The notes beneath the pieces are model-generated. The model did no database searches and had not been told where the DNA came from. It saw only the letters and a program-made list of their open reading frames with translations. Made by a program: the position numbers and the translations under genes. 49,944 nucleotides of DNA, from contig PFBI01000001.1 of assembly GCA_002773395.1 (NCBI GenBank), forward strand, positions 1 to 49,944, in the 5' to 3' direction. Shown one piece after another: positions 7,246 through 15,960 of the stretch (positions are counted from its first letter, which is position 1; each line of letters begins with the position of its first letter). Source of the stretch: Candidatus Kaiserbacteria bacterium CG10_big_fil_rev_8_21_14_0_10_47_16 (GTDB taxonomy: Bacteria; Patescibacteriota; Minisyncoccia; Phycocordibacterales; UBA918).

Positions 7246-7917
7246 ATGAACGGAACACTTTCAATTGTCGCAACTCCAATAGGAAATCTGGAAGATATCA
7301 CACTGCGAGCAATTCGTGTACTTGGTGAAGCAGAATATATTTTATGTGAAGATACTCGCGTGACAGGGAAACTCCTTGGACACTATGCCGTTTCGACAAA
7401 GACGAAACGATACGATGCACACACAAGTGAACATGCGCATGAACAGATTCTAAAAGATCTCGCAGATGGGAAGTGTATTGCACTTATTTCTGATGCGGGT
7501 ACACCAGGGATTTCAGATCCTGGAGTACTGTTGATTCAGCGCGCGCGTGAAGCGGGCGTAGTCATTGAAGCAATCCCCGGACCGTCGTCAGTCACTGCTG
7601 CATTTTCGATTGCAGGTATCGTCGGGAATCAGTTCGCCTTTTTAGGTTTTATTCCACAAAAGAAAGGAAGAAAAACCTTTTTTGAGGAACTTGCTGACTA
7701 CGAGATACCCGTTATCTTTTTTGAATCGGTACATCGTATTATGAAGACACTAGAATCTCTTGCTGAATATACGGATGATCGGACGATTGTTGTCTGTCGT
7801 GAGCTGACGAAAATGCACGAAGAAGTAGTGCGCGGGAGTGCCGCCGAAGCATTGCAGTACTTTACTGAGAATGCGGATCATCAGAGAGGTGAATTTGTCG
7901 TCATAGTTGGTCCGTAG
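7246..7917 (+). CDS. rsmI: 16S rRNA (cytidine-1402-2'-O)-methyltransferase RsmI
   Basis: SAM-dependent enzyme that methylates the ribose of C1402 in the 16S decoding centre. 223 aa, shorter than E. coli RsmI (~286 aa) because the C-terminal extension is missing, as in many small genomes. 'LSIVATPIGNLEDITLRA' at the start, 'CEDTR', 'LISDAGTPGISDPG' and 'AIPGPSSVTAA' are clear tetrapyrrole-methylase-fold motifs. The track begins at 7174, but ATG 7246 gives the family N-terminus and sits 8 nt after TACGTT, so it is predicted leaderless. The target region CCGCCC is preserved in the divergent 16S here. Confidence 0.92.
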   Translation: MNGTLSIVATPIGNLEDITLRAIRVLGEAEYILCEDTRVTGKLLGHYAVSTKTKRYDAHTSEHAHEQILKDLADGKCIALISDAGTPGISDPGVLLIQRAREAGVVIEAIPGPSSVTAAFSIAGIVGNQFAFLGFIPQKKGRKTFFEELADYEIPVIFFESVHRIMKTLESLAEYTDDRTIVVCRELTKMHEEVVRGSAAEALQYFTENADHQRGEFVVIVGP

Positions 7918-8016
7918 GCGAGTCGTTTTTTGGGATGGTATACTATGTATCAATAGGAGCGAAGGCGTCCAGCAATTTCTTCTGTCGCCTTATTTCATTC
8001 ATTCATTATTTCATTT

Positions 8017-8277
8017 ATGTCACGAGAATCACTTATTTTTGTTTTTGGGTTTATTGTTTTTTTCAGTCCGTTTATTGGTATTCCACGAGATTGGAAAGAT
8101 ATAGGACTTATGGTTATTGGCGGATTGGTTATGCTGTTCGGATTTTTACTCCGGCGTGCAGCGTTCTTGCGCTCAATAGAAAACGAGTCGGGAGAGCGAA
8201 ACGATGAGATGTTTTCAGAACCGTCATTTTCTCCAACAGCGCACGGGCAAGAAGCAACAATGGTCACCGATAAATAA
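8017..8277 (+). CDS. 86-aa membrane protein, unknown
   Basis: Two hydrophobic helices (residues ~6-22 and ~28-46, 'GLMVIGGLVMLFGFLL') followed by Arg-rich 'RRAAFLR' and a 40-residue acidic/Ser-rich cytoplasmic tail. No family recognised. No SD. The 100-nt gap after rsmI contains TATACT at 7933 but that is distant from the start. Overlapping ORFs in other frames (7935-8207, 7995-8267) look like shadows. Could be a small envelope protein. Confidence 0.6.
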   Translation: MSRESLIFVFGFIVFFSPFIGIPRDWKDIGLMVIGGLVMLFGFLLRRAAFLRSIENESGERNDEMFSEPSFSPTAHGQEATMVTDK

Positions 8278-8341
8278 TCGTACTGAAGTTGGTGTCGCCA
8301 TCATATCCCGCACTCGCTATTTTGAATGACGATGGATGCGC

Positions 8342-8347
8342 TATAAT
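8342..8347 (+). promoter_or_regulatory. -10 box of the VirD4-like ATPase gene
   Basis: TATAAT ends 12 nt before ATG 8360, so the leader would be ~6 nt. No SD and no clear -35 at the right distance. Confidence 0.55.
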
Positions 8348-8359
8348 ACGCGTATTAGT

Positions 8360-10207
8360 ATGGCATTTGATCCAGATAAAATTACCGTTTTTGCAAAAAC
8401 TGATGCGCGCGGGCAGCATGTTCCGTTTGGTATTAAAGCAAAAGACCGTCAACGCCACGTGTACGTAATCGGAAAAACGGGAATGGGGAAGTCGACCATG
8501 CTTGAAAACATGGCGGTGCAGGATATTCAAAATGGAGAAGGTCTCGCCTTTATCGATCCGCACGGCGCTACTGCAGAAAAACTTTTAGATTTTATTCCTG
8601 AGCATCGCGTCCAAGACGTTCTCTACTTCGCGCCATTTGATACTGATTACCCTGTTGCATTTAACGTGATGGAAGATGTGGGTGCAGATAAGCGTCATTT
8701 GGTGGCATCGGGATTGATGTCAGTTTTCAAAAAGATATTCGTTGACCAGTGGTCAGCGCGTATGGAGTACATCCTCCAGAATACTATTTTGGCGCTCCTT
8801 GAGTATCCAGACTCCACACTCCTTGGAGTAAATAGAATGTTGTCGGATAAGGAGTATCGAAAATTAGTGATCGATAACATTTCAGATCCTTCAGTAAAAT
8901 CCTTTTGGGTCGATGAATTTTTAAAGTACAACGAACGGTACATGCAGGAGGCCGGCGACGCGATTAAGAATAAGATCGGACAGTTCACGGCAAATCCAGT
9001 GATCCGAAACATCATTGGACAACCGAAATCAAGTTTTGATATTCGCGAGATGATGGACCAAAAGAAGATTATCATCATGAACCTTTCCAAAGGTCTGATT
9101 GGTGAGACGAATGCGAATCTTCTCGGGTCGATGCTTACGACACGTATTTATCTTGCGGCAATGAGTCGTGCGAACCTTCCTGCGCACGAAATGAATGAAG
9201 CACCAAACTTTTATTTTTATGTAGATGAGTTCCAGTCGTTTGCAAACGCGACGTTTGCAAACATTCTTTCTGAGGCACGTAAGTACAAACTTAATCTCAC
9301 GATTGCGCACCAGTACATTGAACAGATGGAAGAGGAGGTGCGTGATGCGGTGTTTGGAAACGTCGGGACTACGATAGCGTTCCGTGTCGGTCCGTTTGAC
9401 GCGGAGGTGCTTGAGACTATCTTCTCGCCAAAGTTTTTGGCAACGGATATTGTGAACCTTGGATTTGCACAGATTTATTTAACGCTCATGATTGACGGTA
9501 TTGGGTCTCAGCCGTTCTCAGCAGTGACACTGCCGCCGATTGAACCTGCAATGCTTTCGTGTAAGGAAATGGTTATGGCATCAAGTCGAAGACAGTTTGC
9601 GCATCCACGTGCGGGGGTGGAGACGCTTATTGAGGTATTCCATCAACCGGTTATTCCAGTGAAGCAGTCTGCATCCAAAGTTGATACCCGCGCTACACCA
9701 GCGGCCGCAAAACCAACCTATACACCACGGCGAGAAGAGCGGAAATCTGATGTGCCGAGTACTGAACAAGTGAAAACACCACGGCGAGAGGAGTCAGGAG
9801 AACGAAGATCAAAACCACCGCAGCAGAAAGATCTTGGTTCACTTCGTGATACGCTTCGCACCATTGTCTCTTCATCCAACGAATCGAAAGAGAATAGGTC
9901 TGGAGGAAAGAAGCTGTACGGAAACGGAACCAAAAATGCACCATCTTCAGAAAAAGCGGAAGATGCTCGCGCAGATTTGAAAGCAACACTTGCACAGGTT
10001 CTTGCAGGGAGTGCTGCCGCTCCATCTGCACCGAAAGAATCCTCTCACGCTCCGGTGATAGAAAAAGTAGTAGAAAAGGAAAAGGTGATAGAAAAACCCT
10101 CGACCCATTCAGTCTCAGAAGATGTTGGATATACCAACACCATTTCACCGAAAGAATTAGAACGAATGATGCGGACAAAGACAGAAGATCGCCCTCCACT
10201 GAAGTAA
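8360..10207 (+). CDS. VirD4/TraD-like type IV secretion or DNA-transfer ATPase
   Basis: 615 aa. Walker A GKTGMGKST at 38-46 and Walker B FYFYVDEFQSF near 283-293, with 'NLSKGLIGETNANLLGSML' and 'SEARKYKLNLTIAHQY' as in coupling-protein/TraG-TraD P-loop ATPases. Unlike classical VirD4 there is no N-terminal transmembrane pair, so it would be soluble or recruited. From ~430 on the sequence is Ser/Lys/Glu-rich and disordered, with a charged 'EKVVEKEKVIEK' stretch. Likely role: energising DNA or protein transfer. It is followed after 2 nt by a ComEA-like gene, which suggests a joint job in DNA handling (inference). Start moved from 8336 to 8360 on TATAAT spacing and the better N-terminus. Confidence 0.8.
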   Translation: MAFDPDKITVFAKTDARGQHVPFGIKAKDRQRHVYVIGKTGMGKSTMLENMAVQDIQNGEGLAFIDPHGATAEKLLDFIPEHRVQDVLYFAPFDTDYPVAFNVMEDVGADKRHLVASGLMSVFKKIFVDQWSARMEYILQNTILALLEYPDSTLLGVNRMLSDKEYRKLVIDNISDPSVKSFWVDEFLKYNERYMQEAGDAIKNKIGQFTANPVIRNIIGQPKSSFDIREMMDQKKIIIMNLSKGLIGETNANLLGSMLTTRIYLAAMSRANLPAHEMNEAPNFYFYVDEFQSFANATFANILSEARKYKLNLTIAHQYIEQMEEEVRDAVFGNVGTTIAFRVGPFDAEVLETIFSPKFLATDIVNLGFAQIYLTLMIDGIGSQPFSAVTLPPIEPAMLSCKEMVMASSRRQFAHPRAGVETLIEVFHQPVIPVKQSASKVDTRATPAAAKPTYTPRREERKSDVPSTEQVKTPRREESGERRSKPPQQKDLGSLRDTLRTIVSSSNESKENRSGGKKLYGNGTKNAPSSEKAEDARADLKATLAQVLAGSAAAPSAPKESSHAPVIEKVVEKEKVIEKPSTHSVSEDVGYTNTISPKELERMMRTKTEDRPPLK

Positions 10208-10209
10208 CC

Positions 10210-11352
10210 ATGCATACATCGTTTCTACACACCGCACTTCGCAGACAAATGATAGGGAGTTTGTTGGTCGCTGGTGTTGTAGGGTTCTTCTTATGCACCA
10301 CTGTCTCTGCAGCTGCGCTCGTGAATATTAATACCGCAGCAAGTAGCGAGCTTGAAACACTTGTAGGTATCGGTCCGTCGAAAGCAGCAGCTATTATTGA
10401 CTACCGGAACACGTACGGTGTATTTGGTACGATTGAAGACATTCAGAACGTCAGCGGTATTGGTGCAACTACGTTTGCAAATATTAAAGATTCTATAACG
10501 GTAGGAAGTAGCGCACCGAGCACACAGACGCAATCGAACCCGACTCCAACCACTGTTTCTACCACTGCATCATCTTCACGTGATGAGGTGGTAGAAGCAC
10601 CGAAAGGAATTGCTATTAGTGCGCCGAGCATTGCGTACGTACACTCACCAGTAACCTTTGACCTCACGGTATCGGGTGGAGATGGCGCTCTGGTGCGGTA
10701 CACATGGAATTTCGGCGACGGAACGACAGAGAGTACAAACCGGCCGACGCACACCTTTGAATATGCAGGGAAGTACGTTGTTGTGGTAGAAAGTTCATAT
10801 CAAAAAGAAACACTCCGTGCGCGGAAAGAGATCATGGTACTCTCACCAACACTCACGCTCGAGGCGCGACCGGACGGAGCTGTTGTCATTACGAATATAG
10901 GGAAACAGGAAATTGATCTCGGAGGCTATACTCTTGCGGGAAATATCGGTTCGTTCACGTTTGCACCGTATACGATTATTCTCGCGGGCAGTACGCTTGT
11001 ACGAAATACCTTTGATATTGCGACACACGGTTCTCAAGGGAGCGTGTTCCTCCACGATCCAATGCAGAGTGTTGTGGCGATGTCGTCGCCGAGCGCAGTA
11101 GCGCCACCTGTGCGCACAGGCGTCGTACTGGGAGTGCGAACAGATTCGCCAGCACCACAGATTGCTGCGACGTCTACCTCACGAGAAGATCCGGCACCTG
11201 CCTTGGCAGCAGTGAGTACCACAGAGCTTGCCGCCGTTTCGTCGGCGAAGGGGCGTCCATTGCCGTATTTTGGGCTTGTGGCGGTCCTCGGGCTCGGAGT
11301 ACTTGGATTGTATGCAAAACGAGCTGGGATAACACCTGGAGAGGAAATCTGA
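10210..11352 (+). CDS. Secreted, membrane-anchored ComEA-like protein with PKD and lamin-tail-like domains
   Basis: 380 aa. Signal/anchor helix at ~14-35 ending 'VSAAAL'. Helix-hairpin-helix pair at ~37-98: 'VNINTAASSELETLVGIG' and 'YGVFGTIEDIQNVSGIG', the ComEA dsDNA-binding signature. Ser/Thr-rich linker, then a PKD domain (~135-215, 'YTWNFGDGTTESTNRPTHTF'). Next is a lamin-tail-like beta domain (~220-285, 'VVITNIGKQEIDLGGYTL'), a linker, and a C-terminal helix (~349-370) with basic 'AKR'. ComEA binds incoming DNA outside the membrane; the added domains suggest reach across a thick envelope or surface exposure. Co-transcribed with the ATPase. Confidence 0.85.
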   Translation: MHTSFLHTALRRQMIGSLLVAGVVGFFLCTTVSAAALVNINTAASSELETLVGIGPSKAAAIIDYRNTYGVFGTIEDIQNVSGIGATTFANIKDSITVGSSAPSTQTQSNPTPTTVSTTASSSRDEVVEAPKGIAISAPSIAYVHSPVTFDLTVSGGDGALVRYTWNFGDGTTESTNRPTHTFEYAGKYVVVVESSYQKETLRARKEIMVLSPTLTLEARPDGAVVITNIGKQEIDLGGYTLAGNIGSFTFAPYTIILAGSTLVRNTFDIATHGSQGSVFLHDPMQSVVAMSSPSAVAPPVRTGVVLGVRTDSPAPQIAATSTSREDPAPALAAVSTTELAAVSSAKGRPLPYFGLVAVLGLGVLGLYAKRAGITPGEEI

Positions 11353-11365
11353 TACTATGGGCATC

Positions 11366-12235
11366 ATGCATGAGGGAGAAAAAAAGACTATTTTGGTGAC
11401 CGGCGGTGCAGGCTTTATTGGCTCACATCTCTGTGAGCGACTCGTACAAGATGGTCATACGGTTATTTCTCTCGACAACTATTTCACCGGCAGTACGGAC
11501 AATCACGTAGCAGGTGTCGACTATCGCGAAGGTCATACGAAAGATATTGAAAAGCACATTTCAGAAACACCGGATCTCGTATATCACCTCGGAGAATATC
11601 CTCGTGTTGAACAGAGTTTTGATGACATCGATGTTGTACTCGAAAGTAATGTTGTTGGTACAAAAGCAGTACTTGAGTTTTGTCGTACGCGAACCTGTAA
11701 ACTTGTGTATGCGGGTTCGTCAACAAAATTTGCTGACGCGGGTATCGGGCGAGATCAGAGTCCCTATGCGTGGACAAAAGCATCAAATACAGAAATAGTA
11801 CGTAACTATGGTGAATGGTTTAACCTTTCGTACGCGATCACCTATTTTTATAATGTATATGGCCCTCGTGAGCGGGGAGATACGAAATCAGGTACCGTCA
11901 TTGGTATCTTCGCTGAACGTACTGAAAGTAATGTACCGCTCCAGGTGCGTCTTCCTGGTACGCAAAAACGAAATTTTACACATGTGTACGATATTGTGGA
12001 AGGAATTGTTGCGGTTGGTGAGCGAGGAGAAGGTGATGAGTACGGGATTGGTCACCCAGACTCGTATTCTATTTTGGAAGTAGCAGAGATGTTTGGTGGA
12101 AAGATTGAAATGATCCCTGAGCGTGCCGGGAATCGGCAGTCCTCGTCTATTGATGTCCGTCGCACCGAACTTGAACTCGGCTGGAAACCGAAGTACTCAC
12201 TTCCTGAGTATATTGAAACACTCAAAAATGGCTAA
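11366..12235 (+). CDS. NAD-dependent epimerase/dehydratase (SDR, GalE-like)
   Basis: 289 aa. 'ILVTGGAGFIGSHLCERL' is the NAD-binding GxxGxxG. The active-site pair is 'YAWTK' (YxxxK), and 'NVYGPRE' and 'NFTHVYDIVEG' are typical of UDP-glucose 4-epimerase or related sugar-nucleotide SDRs. The exact substrate cannot be told. Start: ATG 11366 lies 7 nt after TACTAT, so it is predicted leaderless; the track start 11357 overlaps that box. It heads a long co-directional run, overlapping the next glycosyltransferase by 8 nt. Confidence 0.82.
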   Translation: MHEGEKKTILVTGGAGFIGSHLCERLVQDGHTVISLDNYFTGSTDNHVAGVDYREGHTKDIEKHISETPDLVYHLGEYPRVEQSFDDIDVVLESNVVGTKAVLEFCRTRTCKLVYAGSSTKFADAGIGRDQSPYAWTKASNTEIVRNYGEWFNLSYAITYFYNVYGPRERGDTKSGTVIGIFAERTESNVPLQVRLPGTQKRNFTHVYDIVEGIVAVGERGEGDEYGIGHPDSYSILEVAEMFGGKIEMIPERAGNRQSSSIDVRRTELELGWKPKYSLPEYIETLKNG

Positions 12236-13406
12236 AAAAATTCTTATCTTTTCACTTGCATATTCTCCACGACTCGTCTCGGGGGCGGAGGAGGCGATTA
12301 TTGAAATCACCGATCGTATTAACCCTGAGGAGATTGAGTTCCATCTCATTACACTCCTCTTTGATAGACATATACCGCGGAAAGAAAGAATAGGGAACGT
12401 GACGGTGTATCGGGTTGGGTTTGGCGGAGAGTATCTCTCTAAAATTCTTTTTGTACCGCTCGCTGCACTCAAGGCGCGTTTGTTGCATTCACAACTTCAC
12501 ATTGATGGTATGTGGGCGCTCATGACCTATATGACATTCCCGCTTGTACTTGCAAAGTGGCTCGGCGTTCGTGTTCCGTACACTATTACATTCCAAGATG
12601 GGGATACGTATGAAAAAGTATTTGAGAGATGGTTCATTCGCCCGTTTGTGTGGATTATTGATTGGGGAATCCGACATGCGGCGGTCATACACGTTATCTC
12701 GACATATCTTGCGACGTGGCCAGTCAAGCGCGGATACACCGGTCCTATTGAGCGTATTTATAACGGCGCACATCAGAAGGATTTAAGCGGTGATGTTGAT
12801 CACGAGGCAGTGAAAGCATTACACGCAAAATATGGAAAAAAGGAAGACGATGTGTGGCTTATTAATACTGCACGCCTTGTTCACCAAAAAGCGTTTGATG
12901 ATACGATCCATGCGCTTACCAAATTACCAGAGCGAGTAAAGCTCATGATCGTGGGCGGAGGAGAAGATGAAGCGATGTTGCACGCATTGGTAGAAGACCT
13001 CCATTTGGAAGACCGCGTGTATTTCACCGGTCACCTCGATCGTCACGACGTACCGCTGTATCGACAGGCGGCAGATATCTTTGTTATGCCAAGTCGTTCG
13101 GAAGGACTTGGAAATGCTGGCCTTTCTGCCATGGCTTCAGGGCTACCGTTTGTCGGAACACAGGAAGGAGGTCTTGCTGAGTATGTGTTTGGTGCAGATG
13201 ATACGGGGGAGATAGGTCAAACGGCATGGGTAGTAGAAAAGGATTCGCCAAACCAAATTGCGGGTGCAGTGAACGATATTCTTGGGAATCCAAAGCATGT
13301 ACAGGAAGTAACGGAGCGAGCTCGAGAGATGATTCTTGGGACGTACGATTGGGATATGATTGCAAAAAAGATGCGAGACAAAGTCTTCAAGCGTATTCTA
13401 GAATAA
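12228..13406 (+). CDS. Glycosyltransferase family 4
   Basis: 392 aa GT-B enzyme. N-terminal acceptor domain starts 'KKILIFSLAYSPRLVSGAEEAI'; the C-terminal nucleotide-sugar domain has 'INTARLVHQKAFDDTI', 'LMIVGGGEDEAMLHAL' and 'MPSRSEGLGNAGLSAMASGLP'. The second Glu of the usual E-x7-E motif is Ser here (E-GLGNAGL-S). The track ORF starts at 12123 inside the upstream gene; ATG 12228 is the natural start and overlaps that gene by 8 nt, implying coupling. Probably adds a sugar to a surface glycan; donor unknown. Confidence 0.85.
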   Translation: MAKKILIFSLAYSPRLVSGAEEAIIEITDRINPEEIEFHLITLLFDRHIPRKERIGNVTVYRVGFGGEYLSKILFVPLAALKARLLHSQLHIDGMWALMTYMTFPLVLAKWLGVRVPYTITFQDGDTYEKVFERWFIRPFVWIIDWGIRHAAVIHVISTYLATWPVKRGYTGPIERIYNGAHQKDLSGDVDHEAVKALHAKYGKKEDDVWLINTARLVHQKAFDDTIHALTKLPERVKLMIVGGGEDEAMLHALVEDLHLEDRVYFTGHLDRHDVPLYRQAADIFVMPSRSEGLGNAGLSAMASGLPFVGTQEGGLAEYVFGADDTGEIGQTAWVVEKDSPNQIAGAVNDILGNPKHVQEVTERAREMILGTYDWDMIAKKMRDKVFKRILE

Positions 13407-13414
13407 ATACAAGT

Positions 13415-14500
13415 ATGTACGTATTAGCATTTAGTTTAGGTGGGGAAATACTGAAGAGGGGGAGTCGAGAATATCGACGTATGCAATCGTATGCCGCAAA
13501 ACTCGATGAGTACCATGTTGTCGTACTCACAACCGCCAAGGAGAAAGCCCATTTTGTTGATGGAAACTTCCACGTACATGCGCTATCTGCGCGAACGAAG
13601 ATCGGATTACTACTGCAAGGTTTTGCTGCAGCGCGCAGTATTTTGAAGCGGAAAAATAAAGGATGGGTCGTTACGTCGCAGGACCCACTTTTTGTGGGAC
13701 TCTTTGGACTTACTGTGGCACATATGAACACGGTGCCGCATGTGGTACAGGTTCATGGCGATGTGTTTGGTCCGTATGGATACTCGCGCATACTGCAGCG
13801 ATTGGGTATGTATGTCGTAGAGCGAAGTGTAAGGGTGCGCGTGGTCTCGGAGAGAATTAAAAAATCTTTTCTTGCACGCGGAGTATCGGAGGCAAAAATA
13901 AGTGTTCTTCCTATACGTGCCGAGCTCGAGTCTTTTTTGAATGTACATGGGAATCAATCGCAAGATCCTCTGCGTATTGTGACGGTGAGTCGGTTGGCTC
14001 CTGAGAAAAATATTGAAATGCTCATTCGGAGTTTTGCAAATCTTGGAACAGAAGGTGTTCGTTCGGTACTTGAAATTGTTGGATCGGGGCCAGAAGAACA
14101 GAAATTGAAAGCCCTCGTGCACACACTCGGCATTACTGATCGTGTGACGTTCACGCCATGGACGAGTGATATTCCTACGGTTATGTCTCGGGCAAACATA
14201 TGTGCGCTCGCTTCAAAGCACGAGGGCTACGCCCTCGTGCTCCTCGAAGCACTTGCCGCGGGAGTACCTGTGGTAACAACAGATGTTGGATGCGTTGGTG
14301 AGACGGTGAAAAATGGAGAGCACGGACTCGTTGTTTCTGTCGGCGATGAGGTCGCCTTTACTGACGCCCTTCGTACACTTATTCAGAATAGTGCACAGCG
14401 AGCAGGGTATGGTGAGAATGGAAGAATACTCGCGCAAACACTCGCTGGAACATCTACGGAAGCGTATGCCGAAGCGTGGGTAGCAACGCTCTCCGTATAG
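13415..14500 (+). CDS. Glycosyltransferase family 4
   Basis: 361 aa. 'YVLAFSLGGEILKRGSREYRRM' start, 'VQVHGDVFGPYGYS' at the acceptor side, then 'IVTVSRLAPEKNIEMLIRSF', 'LEIVGSGPEEQKLKAL' and 'KHEGYALVLLEALAAGVPVV' with a canonical E-x7-E. The family forms retaining glycosidic bonds from nucleotide sugars at the cytoplasmic face. The track extends to 13226, but that part runs in another frame over the previous gene; ATG 13415 comes 8 nt after that gene's stop. Confidence 0.86.
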   Translation: MYVLAFSLGGEILKRGSREYRRMQSYAAKLDEYHVVVLTTAKEKAHFVDGNFHVHALSARTKIGLLLQGFAAARSILKRKNKGWVVTSQDPLFVGLFGLTVAHMNTVPHVVQVHGDVFGPYGYSRILQRLGMYVVERSVRVRVVSERIKKSFLARGVSEAKISVLPIRAELESFLNVHGNQSQDPLRIVTVSRLAPEKNIEMLIRSFANLGTEGVRSVLEIVGSGPEEQKLKALVHTLGITDRVTFTPWTSDIPTVMSRANICALASKHEGYALVLLEALAAGVPVVTTDVGCVGETVKNGEHGLVVSVGDEVAFTDALRTLIQNSAQRAGYGENGRILAQTLAGTSTEAYAEAWVATLSV

Positions 14501-14510
14501 CGTGACGGTA

Positions 14511-14516
14511 TATAAT
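14511..14516 (+). promoter_or_regulatory. -10 box giving a leaderless GT mRNA
   Basis: TATAAT is followed by GGGGT and then ATG 14522. With normal -10 to start spacing, transcription begins at or within one base of the A of ATG. It shows an internal promoter within the sugar gene run. Confidence 0.65.
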
Positions 14517-14521
14517 GGGGT

Positions 14522-15955
14522 ATGGCAAAAGAACCCCCTGCTCGTATTAATACAGAACGACTTGATCCCGCAATGCGTGAGGCGGAGGCACTTGGAGTGG
14601 CAACGAGTGAATTTGAAAGTTCTGAAGATATTACCATCGTCGATCCGAAGACAAGTGCATTTCAAGCAATGCACGAACAGGATCGTATTTTTAAAGAGGA
14701 ACTTGAGCGTAATCGAGTTGATGTTGCCGCGGAGCGCGCAGCTGCGCCCATCGTACGTCAACCGGTACTGGTACGGAATCGTGCTCGCATTTTATATATT
14801 ATTCGAGATAGTACGATTCTGACCGAATCGTCAAACATTCGTAAAAAAACAGCGCAGCTCGCAACACTCTTTGCTGAGGTGCACGTACTCCTTCTTACGG
14901 TTGGTCGTGATGTACCTAAAATTTCATCGTCAGCGCGCAGGCTTTCTGAGAATGTGTGGTTATACTCTGCGCACGCACGATTTCGATTTGGCATTCTCTC
15001 AGCAGCGCAGAAGGTAGCAAAAACGGAACTTACCTTTGGTACGGGATTTCGCCCCGATATCGTGGTTGCCGATGACCCATTTGAATCAGGTCTGGTAGGG
15101 CAGGATCTTGCAAAGACATACGAGTGTCCCTTTCAGGTGCATATACACGATGATTTTTTTGACCCAGCGTTTGTTCGCGCCGAGTCACTCAATAAATGGC
15201 GACGTCGGAGTGCGTACAAGGTGTTGCGAAGCAATCCATGTGTCCGCACTGAATCTTCATATATCAAATCCCGTCTTCTTGAAGAGTTCTCTGTTCTGAA
15301 AGATTCTGTCGGCTTACTCCCCGTGTTTTATAATGTGCTCGGGTGGGGAGATGAGGTGGCAACTATTGATGTTCAAAAGAAATATCCGCAATTTAAATTT
15401 ATTATTTGTCACATTGCGTACGAACACGAAGAACAACAGAGTGTGACAGTGATCGATGGGCTCTTCTACTTGCTGCGGCAGTATCCGACGATTGGATTAG
15501 TGATCGTGGGGAGTATTGGAGTCGTGAGCCGTCTTCAAGAACGTGCAGCAGCCTACCACCTCAATCAACAAATAATGTTTGAAACGGAGTATACCCAGGT
15601 ACTTTCATACATTAAAACGTCGCACGTTGTCATTTATACTTCCGACGAGCCTGCGCACAATGAGGTGGTACTGATGGCCGCGTCGGTCGGGGTACCGCTT
15701 ATTTCGAGCAATACGGGTCTTGCGGCGGAACTCTTTATTGACGAAGAGTCAGTACTGCTGTGTCCCAGCGATAGCCCGCCGTGCTTCGGGGAAAAGATAA
15801 ATCGACTGCTCAACGACAACCCATTACGACGGAAATTGGCCCTTAATGCGCGCGAAATTGTCGACAAGGATATCGAACAAGACTATGATACGTACCTTAA
15901 AGAATACCGAGCAAGCATCGAGGGTTGTTTGGTGGTTCGAACGGAGCCGACCTAA
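14522..15955 (+). CDS. GT-B glycosyltransferase-like protein with ~85-residue N-terminal extension
   Basis: 477 aa. Residues 1-85 are charged, Ala/Glu-rich and probably disordered or helical. The rest is a GT4-like two-domain fold: 'ARILYIIRDSTILTESSNIRKK', 'PDIVVADDPFESGLVG', 'QVHIHDDFFDPAF', then 'GLVIVGSIGVVSRLQERA' and 'VVLMAASVGVPLISSNTGLAAELF'. The E-x7-E motif is not recognisable, so catalysis or donor binding may differ. Own leaderless promoter. Part of the glycan region; specific sugar unknown. Confidence 0.72.
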   Translation: MAKEPPARINTERLDPAMREAEALGVATSEFESSEDITIVDPKTSAFQAMHEQDRIFKEELERNRVDVAAERAAAPIVRQPVLVRNRARILYIIRDSTILTESSNIRKKTAQLATLFAEVHVLLLTVGRDVPKISSSARRLSENVWLYSAHARFRFGILSAAQKVAKTELTFGTGFRPDIVVADDPFESGLVGQDLAKTYECPFQVHIHDDFFDPAFVRAESLNKWRRRSAYKVLRSNPCVRTESSYIKSRLLEEFSVLKDSVGLLPVFYNVLGWGDEVATIDVQKKYPQFKFIICHIAYEHEEQQSVTVIDGLFYLLRQYPTIGLVIVGSIGVVSRLQERAAAYHLNQQIMFETEYTQVLSYIKTSHVVIYTSDEPAHNEVVLMAASVGVPLISSNTGLAAELFIDEESVLLCPSDSPPCFGEKINRLLNDNPLRRKLALNAREIVDKDIEQDYDTYLKEYRASIEGCLVVRTEPT

Positions 15956-15960
15956 GCGAT

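Noticed and set aside
13226-13414. N-terminal extension of the GT4 ORF in the track
   Set aside because: It overlaps the 3' end of the previous GT in another frame; ATG 13415 gives the family start.
13610-14122. 170-aa minus-strand ORF inside a GT4 gene
   Set aside because: Shadow of conserved GT4 coding sequence, no motif, no upstream signal.
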